From: Argentina anserina
Taxonomy: Eukaryota > Streptophyta > Magnoliopsida > Rosales > Rosaceae
Assembly: GCF_933775445.1 (NCBI RefSeq)
Contig: NC_065875.1
Coordinates: 17,359,555 to 17,423,554, forward strand
Direction of reading: 5' to 3'
Length of the DNA: 64,000 nt
Shown here: positions 58,110 to 64,000 of the stretch, piece by piece
How positions within the stretch are numbered: position 1 is the stretch's first letter
Layout: every line of letters begins with the position of its first letter
The notes under the pieces: model-generated
Seen by the model: only the letters and a program-made list of their open reading frames with translations
What the model was told of the DNA's origin: nothing
Database searches by the model: none
Position numbers and translations under genes: made by a program

Positions 58110-60085
58110 TGTAATAACCCTATTTTTCAAAACAATATTTGGTTTGATTTGAATTGTATAAAGTTATGAAATTCAATTAAAATGAATTTGATTATTTGTG
58201 ACTTTACGAAATGGAAACGGAAACGTTCACGGAACGTTTAATTAGAAAAAACGTTACATTTCTGAACGAATATATTGACTTTTATTCCGTCGGTCGGTTG
58301 CGAAAACTTCATTCACGAAAGTTGTAGGGCTCGTCGATACGAGTTCGTGGATATGTGACGCGTTCGAATCGGAAGTCGTACGTGAAAGTTATTAACGACG
58401 GAAGTTTGTTTCCGATTTTGGAAACTAGTATAAATAGGAAAATTTGGGATTAGGGTTTCCATTTCTAGAAACCCTTCACTCGCGCCTCCCTCCCTTCTCT
58501 CTCCCCCTCGCCACTCTCTCTCCCCGACCCTCTCCTTCCACGCCGGCGATCTCCCTCCACCGGCCTCCGTGCTTGACACCGCCGGTGTCACTGAGACCGC
58601 GCTACCACGACGCAGCGACCGGTGGTAGCGGCGACGCACCCCGAGCGGGGATCGAGAAGCGCCGACGGAGCTCGACCTCGGGTTCGTCGATTTCGACGTG
58701 GCCGGCATCGCAGGAGCTCGGCGCCACCACCACGAGCTCGGTCTCCTCCTCCATGACACGAATCAACCCACGGTGAGACTCACCTCGAGCAGCGACGCCA
58801 GCGATCATCTCCCCTCGAACCCGAGCCCTCACGGTGATTTTTGGAACTCCTCTGATGAATCCGCTGGTTGAGGTAAGAATTAACCTTATGTGATTGTTGT
58901 GATGGATTGTTGATGATTTTTGGAGGATTTGGTTTGGATTTGTGGGGATCGGAGGATTATGAACACCGCTGCCTTAGTCGGCGCGTGGAGGGGTCTAAGG
59001 GCGGCGTGAGGCCGTGGGGAGGAAGAGAAGGAAGAAAAGGAGAGAAATAGGGCGGCGGTTGCGTGCTACGCGCCGGTTTTGGGCTCGGCGCGTGAGCCCC
59101 ACGCGCTGCCACAGTGAGTGGCGCGTGACCGCCACGCGCGGCCTGCCGGAGGTGGCGCGTGCACCCCACGCGCCGCCACGTACGGCGGCGCGTGAACAGT
59201 GTTCTCGAAGGGTAAATTTGTAATTTATTTTACGGACGGTGAATGTAAAAATGTGATTTACGTATAGTAATTGTAAATTTTATTTACGTACGATAAATGT
59301 AAATTTATTTTACATATAGTAAATGTAAATATAAATTACTTTCAGTCAATGTAAAAAGTAATTTCAGAAGGGTAAATCAGTAATTAATATTTACTGAGAC
59401 AGTATGTACTTTTGAATAGTATTTATACGTACAGAAATACATAAAATAGTATGTACTCGTATAAGAATACGTAATTGATGAGTATTTGTACAGTAATACA
59501 TGAATAGTAAACACAATGAATAGTACTCAGTGAACAGTAATTCGTAAAACCAGAAATTGCTGAACAGTAACAAATTATTATTGTTACGGCATTTAAAGGT
59601 TTACGAAACGTTTCTAAATTCTTTTCTTATCTTTTCAAGGTGATCGATAAATCAAGGAAATGAATTATCTTCGGAAATTGTGGAATTACGCTCGAGTTGA
59701 TCAGGTTAGTAAAATCTCACATATTTACGAATCTACCCTTGCGGAGATTCCAGATTTTGCAAGAGTTATTAATATTGAAATTACAACATGTATACGATAT
59801 AGTGGATTACATATATATTGTATAAATGGTAATACGTACATATATATATAGTTCGCTATATTATATACTGTTATGAATTCTTTGGAATTGGTCATTTCGA
59901 TGACGAGAATTATATAGTGAGCATGTGATTTAATTTGTACAATATGAGGTGTGATTATTGTACGTGGTTTTACATGGTGGTTGTTAAAACGTTTTGTCTT
60001 CAGACGTGTTTATGAAATATGACATGTATATGATATAGTGGATTATATATATATATATATATATATATTGTATAAATGGTAATAG

Positions 60086-60139
<54 letters not shown>

Positions 60140-61131
60140 TGTTATATAATATACTGTTATGATTTTATCGTAATGATGTCATTTTGATGACCGGATTTTA
60201 TCGAGCATGTGATTTTGATTTGTACAATATGAGGTGTGAGTATTCTACGTGATTTTAATATGGAGATTGTTAAAATGTTGATTTGTCTTCGGACTTGATT
60301 TTGTACAATATGATGTGAGATTATTTTACGTGTTTGGCAAGTCGGAACCTAGCCTTTGGCCGGGCGAAAGTTACGATACAGTTAGAGCTCTAGTCTGTCT
60401 GCCGGAGTACTGCATGTGAGGTAACAGGTGGTTATCGGCTCATGAGTACTCATATTGTTCTGGATGTTGGGTAGCGGGTGGTTGCCCAATATCGGCGGTG
60501 TACTACGTGAGGGGTAACAGATTTGTACCAGCGTTCATTAGTACCCGTATTATAAATGTATTTGGGTAACCAGAAGGGTTCCTGATTTCTCATGAGCACT
60601 TTCTTTTCATATGTTTTTGGGACAACCAGATTGGCCGTTCATTAACTCATGAATGCATTTATATTTGTTGATTTGTGGAACTTCGTATATTTTGATATGC
60701 GAGTTATATTTTCATTTTACTCATACGAGCTATAAGCTTACCGGGTTTGTGTTTACAATCCCGGTGCACCAATTCGATGGTGTAGGGGATAATTCCGCAG
60801 GTGTTGATTAGTGGAGATTGAGTGACGACTCCGGAAACTCGAAGTTGTTCGTATCCTGCTTGTGGTGAGGTTCCTAGTGTGGATTTGTGTGTGAGAACGG
60901 GTGTGGATTTATTTGTGAGTTTAGTGAGAGATTGTGAAGATTATTACATTTCCATCTTATGTAATGTTGAATTATAAATTTGGTTTGTAATAATTGGTTT
61001 TCTGAGTTGTATTGAGAACTCAGTAATGATCCGTTGCGCATTTAAAACGATTTCGATTATTTGAGATTTGTTTTGGTGTTTCTCAACTTTGAAATTTTGA
61101 GTTTTCTACTCGAAATTTTAGGGTCGTTAAA
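58110..61131 (+). mobile_element. Family-1 long solo LTR, copy E
   Basis: 3022 bp, starting TGTAATAACCC and ending GGGTCGTTAAA (C to A in the final CA), flanked by CTTTT (58105-58109, 61132-61136). TATA box TATAAATA at 58429. Long (TA)n runs at about 60046-60070 and 60090-60136 lengthen it. It interrupts the zinc knuckle of the copia gag. Confidence 0.93.
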
Positions 61132-61893
61132 CTTTTGGTGGCCAATGTCGCTCTCCCAATTGACACACAGTTCACTTCAGATCAGGTCTCTTCCCTTTGT
61201 ACACTCTATTATTTACTGCAAGTTTGCTTGCAGCAAATGCTCTTGCATCATTGCTTGTAGACCCAACTTCAACATTCATAACTTTTCTGCGTGTTTCTTC
61301 TTTGTGAACAGCAGTAGTCACTGTGTTAAGACTTGGAAACTCAGAACTCATCATGAGGTAGCTCTTCAAGTCTTCATAATCAAATCCCAGACTAGCTAGG
61401 AGTTGAAAGACTTTATCTTCATCAGCTCTCTTTCTTAAAACATCTCCATCAGTAGAGAAAGGCCTAAGCTGATTGATCTCATTCCATTTTGACTTCATAA
61501 TACCAAGATGCTGAACAAAAGAGTTTGTACCTTGATGGAGCTCAAAGAGGTTCCTCTAAAGTTAAAACACTCGTGCACCATTGTTGCGCTTCCATATAAA
61601 TCCTTTAATGCTTCCCACAAGTCATATGCAGACTCATGGTAGTTGAAAACTTCTGCAATGCTTGGCTCCATAGAGTTAAGAATCCAAGCTCGAACTTGTT
61701 GATCCTTGCTCATTTCTTTATCAAAGTTTTCAAAACCAACAACTGGAGTCTTGTTTTCTTTGATGTAACTTATCCTGGATCTTCCTCTGATTGCAAGTAC
61801 CATATTCCTCGACCAATTCAAGAAATTGAACTGATTAAGTCTGGTGGCAACAATACTTTGATTAGAACCTCCATCAACATATTCAATTCTCAC
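61132..61893 (-). pseudogene. Copia gag, N-terminal part
   Basis: 61893-61495 starts RIEYVDGGSNQ and carries RLNQFNFLNWSRNMVLAIRG, then QVRAWILNSMEPSIAEVF and AYDLWEALKDLYG, the UBN2/gag pattern. It shifts frame near 61495 and continues to 61172 with VFQLLASLGFDYEDLKSYLM. The zinc knuckle begins here and is cut by copy E. Confidence 0.88.
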
Positions 61894-62014
61894 TGATAAT
61901 GAATCAGTGACAACAATTTCAGAACTACCAAGAGCCCTGACTAGCTAAGACAGAAAATGATAGTAATTGGCAAGAGTAAAAGCAAGTCCTATGAAGATCA
62001 CTGCTCTGATACCA

Positions 62015-62259
62015 TGAAGAAAATGATACTGAGAAGAATAACTCAAACTGTATTGTTATAATGATGATGTTATAGTGATTTACAAGCTTCAATTACTTAT
62101 ACACACAGGAAATAAACTAACCTACTCTTACCAACTAAAATCCCAAATAAATTGGATATGTGTTTCTAAAGTAGCAACCTAAGTATAGAAACAGGATAAA
62201 CAGGAGCAAGGGAAGCAGAAAACAAGATGATAAAACAAGGATGTTGCACTCCCTCAATA
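62015..62259 (-). repeat. 5' LTR of the copia element
   Basis: 245 bp, matching 51703-51935 with a ~12-base difference near 62065. In element orientation it also starts TATTGAG. Confidence 0.92.
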
Positions 62260-62628
62260 GTAGATTACTCAAAGGCTAACTGTTGATCGCGCCAAGTTGA
62301 GCACGAATCAAATTTTGGGTTTTTCATGGAAGCAACAGCGCCAATGTGCATCAACCTCAGGCTTCTCTGATCTTATGGTAAATGCATGGTAGATATTTAG
62401 CTGCTGTGTCCATTAGATAGGAGCACAGAGTAAGGTAGATAATCATCATTATTCATATTTGTTACAATGCAGTACACATTTATTATATCTAAGAGGAGCA
62501 GAATATATGCTAATAACAAAGTAACAAACTAATATATAATTGACTATTAGTACACGTATAAACTCTTCGCCTTCTGAAATTGCGAACTAATACACACTGC
62601 ATGTCTGCATATATAGGTCTGTCATTAT

Positions 62629-63960
62629 TCACCATTCTTCGTCTTCATCGTCATCATCCATGTGGCGACCAGTATTCTTGTTGCCGACGTTGAAAAGTCC
62701 ATTACGGTCTCCCGTGTTTCCACTGACTTGATTATCCAAAACCCTGTAAGATACGTTTTTAGGGCCATTAGCAGCCTTGGGCTTGCTAGGAGAACTTTTC
62801 GGTTTACTAGGACGTCCAAGAGCAGCAGGTGGCGGCAGTGGTGGTGCTTGTGACATCTGATAGTCATAGTATCCATAATTGTATGGCGGAGGAGGACCGG
62901 GAGGAGGAACGTAATAGTTACCATACTGATATGGAGTCGGATCAGCAGGTGGAGCAGCCTGTGGTGGCTGGTTAGGATTATTATAGTAATTATTACCATA
63001 ATATGGAGGAGGACGAGGAACAGGCGGAGCAAAGTTATAGACAGCAGGATAACCAATATGAGCAACCGGTGCAGGATTAGTATTGTTCGAGTACTGTTGT
63101 ATGTGGACTACAGGCTTGAGGTAAGCTCCTAATGCACGAAGATCAAACCAATCATCGGACCTTCCATGGAACCCGACGATCTTACTTCCAGAGACTTGGA
63201 TTGTGAAATATTTTCTTCCCTCATTTTCATAATCTCCATACGGTCCATACACTTTACGATTGCTAGTGAAAGTGAGCGAGCTCACATAGGTAGGCAAGTA
63301 CCAAGTGCTCTTGTAATATCCGTGAATTGAAGTCAGATATTCATCTGGATAATCAAGCTTAATCTGCATGGATTAACACAGAAGTACAGTACTTGGGATT
63401 ATTCTAACTTCACATACAAGACTGTACTATGAAATATAGATTATGATTACTTACCGTCTCTATTTTGTCCAGACTGAGGGAACTGCTATAACCATGTTTT
63501 GGTGACCAATATGATTTTCCGTTATCATCATATTCAATCTGAATGTAGCGAATCGATGATGGAGCATAACATATCACCACTTGCCTCACCGCTGTGTGAA
63601 CTCCATCATCAAAACGATCTCCTCCACTGTCTGAACCAAACGGCCCAACCTTCAATGGTTTCTTCTCAGATTCCATAGAACTCTGCAGTTCGTATTAATG
63701 TTTTAGAAAGTAGGGATCTAGTTGTACACACAATTGATGAAAGATCAATATGATCACAAAAAAGAACAAATATATTATGGAATAATACATATGTGGAAAA
63801 GGAAAAAGAAAAATAGGATATGTTTCTATGTACTCACCGTGTTCGAGTTATTATGATCAAAGGTAGAAATGGATTGAAGGATTGTTACTGCTAAGGCGCT
63901 TAGAAGGACCAATACTATAGCAGTATAGCTCGAGCAAGCTATGAGTAATTGAGTACCCAT
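62629..63960 (-). CDS. Jacalin-related lectin with Pro/Tyr-rich linker and tail motif, three exons
   Basis: Exons 63838-63960, 63455-63682 and 62629-63363 (41, 76 and 244 codons) join in phase 0 through GT-AG introns; total 361 residues. Residues ~1-41 hold a hydrophobic segment (TAIVLVLLSALAVTIL), a signal anchor or signal peptide. The jacalin fold (~45-195) runs from VGPFGSDSGGD and IQIEYDDNGKSYWSPKHG to KIVGFHGRSDDWFDLRALG; the loop GRSDDWFD fits mannose-type sugar binding. A Pro/Tyr/Asn-rich linker of ~110 residues follows, then a basic Ser/Lys/Pro stretch, the motif VSYRVLDNQVSGN with TGDRNGLFNVGNKN, and an acidic tail. Family members bind glycans, often in defence. The linker and motif recur without the lectin at 36.3, 45.0 and 46.2 kb. 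A TATATAG near 63980 is close to the ATG, so the true promoter may lie outside the window. No defect seen. Confidence 0.88.
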
Positions 63961-64000
63961 TGGTATTCAACAAGTGCATCTATATAGGGATCGTGATATG

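Larger units (their letters stand above)
51703..62259 (-). mobile_element. Ty1/copia retrotransposon, host of three nested insertions
   Basis: LTRs at 51703-51935 and 62015-62259 are flanked by GTAGA (51698-51702, 62260-62264). On the minus strand the primer-binding site TGGTATCAGAGCA (complement of initiator tRNA-Met) adjoins the 5' LTR, and the purine tract GAGGGGGGGGTAT adjoins the 3' LTR. The order gag, protease, integrase, reverse transcriptase, RNase H is the copia order. Two family-1 LTRs (53737-56246, 58110-61131) and an hAT-like MITE (52902-53051) interrupt it. Without them it is about 4.9 kb, normal for the group. Stops and frameshifts make it inactive. Confidence 0.93.

Overview
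The window reads as nuclear DNA of a dicotyledonous flowering plant. It has intron-containing plant defence-type genes (a GH17 beta-1,3-glucanase and jacalin-related lectins), TATA boxes at plant spacing, AT-rich intergenic DNA, and plant-type Ty1/copia, Ty3/gypsy, LINE, CACTA, PIF/Harbinger and hAT-like elements. A rosid, possibly Rosaceae, is my guess from the general look; nothing here proves it. Most open frames are transposon debris. The supported host genes are few.

Layout. 1-2910: the end of a long solo LTR (family 1, minus strand), itself split by a 1569-bp solo LTR of another family with a 5-bp target duplication. 2911-9300: AT-rich repeats, a SINE-like stretch, a LINE ORF1 remnant and a TIR element carrying a TGTCACA array. 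9311-10712: an intact two-exon beta-1,3-glucanase gene. 11.7-12.8 kb: a PIF/Harbinger remnant. 13.4-15.0 kb: a second copy of the TGTCACA element. 15.2-27.8 kb: one jacalin-lectin pseudogene blown apart by an AT-rich MITE-like element, a 9.8-kb Ty3/gypsy element inside that, and a truncated LINE. 28-30 kb: LTR-like debris with a foldback. 30.1-35.5 kb: a broken glucanase copy ended by a 5.1-kb CACTA element. 36.3-46.5 kb: small tyrosine/proline/glycine-rich genes and a lectin gene, all on the minus strand. 41979-44887 and 48140-50826: two more family-1 solo LTRs. 51.7-62.3 kb: a Ty1/copia element (minus) hosting two further family-1 solo LTRs and an hAT-like MITE. 62.6-63.96 kb: a complete three-exon jacalin-related lectin gene.

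The most interesting host feature is a lectin-associated C-terminal motif: SYxVxGN, then [IV]SGN, then GDxNGxFNxGNKN. It ends the complete lectin at 62.6-64.0 kb and also ends small stand-alone proteins with no lectin domain (36.3 kb, 46.2 kb and a pseudogene at 45.0 kb). Decayed traces of it lie behind the two other lectin loci (27.7 and 38.3 kb). One motif shared between a lectin 'sensor' and low-complexity stand-alone partners suggests a homotypic-interaction module. That role is inference; the motif and its distribution are seen directly.
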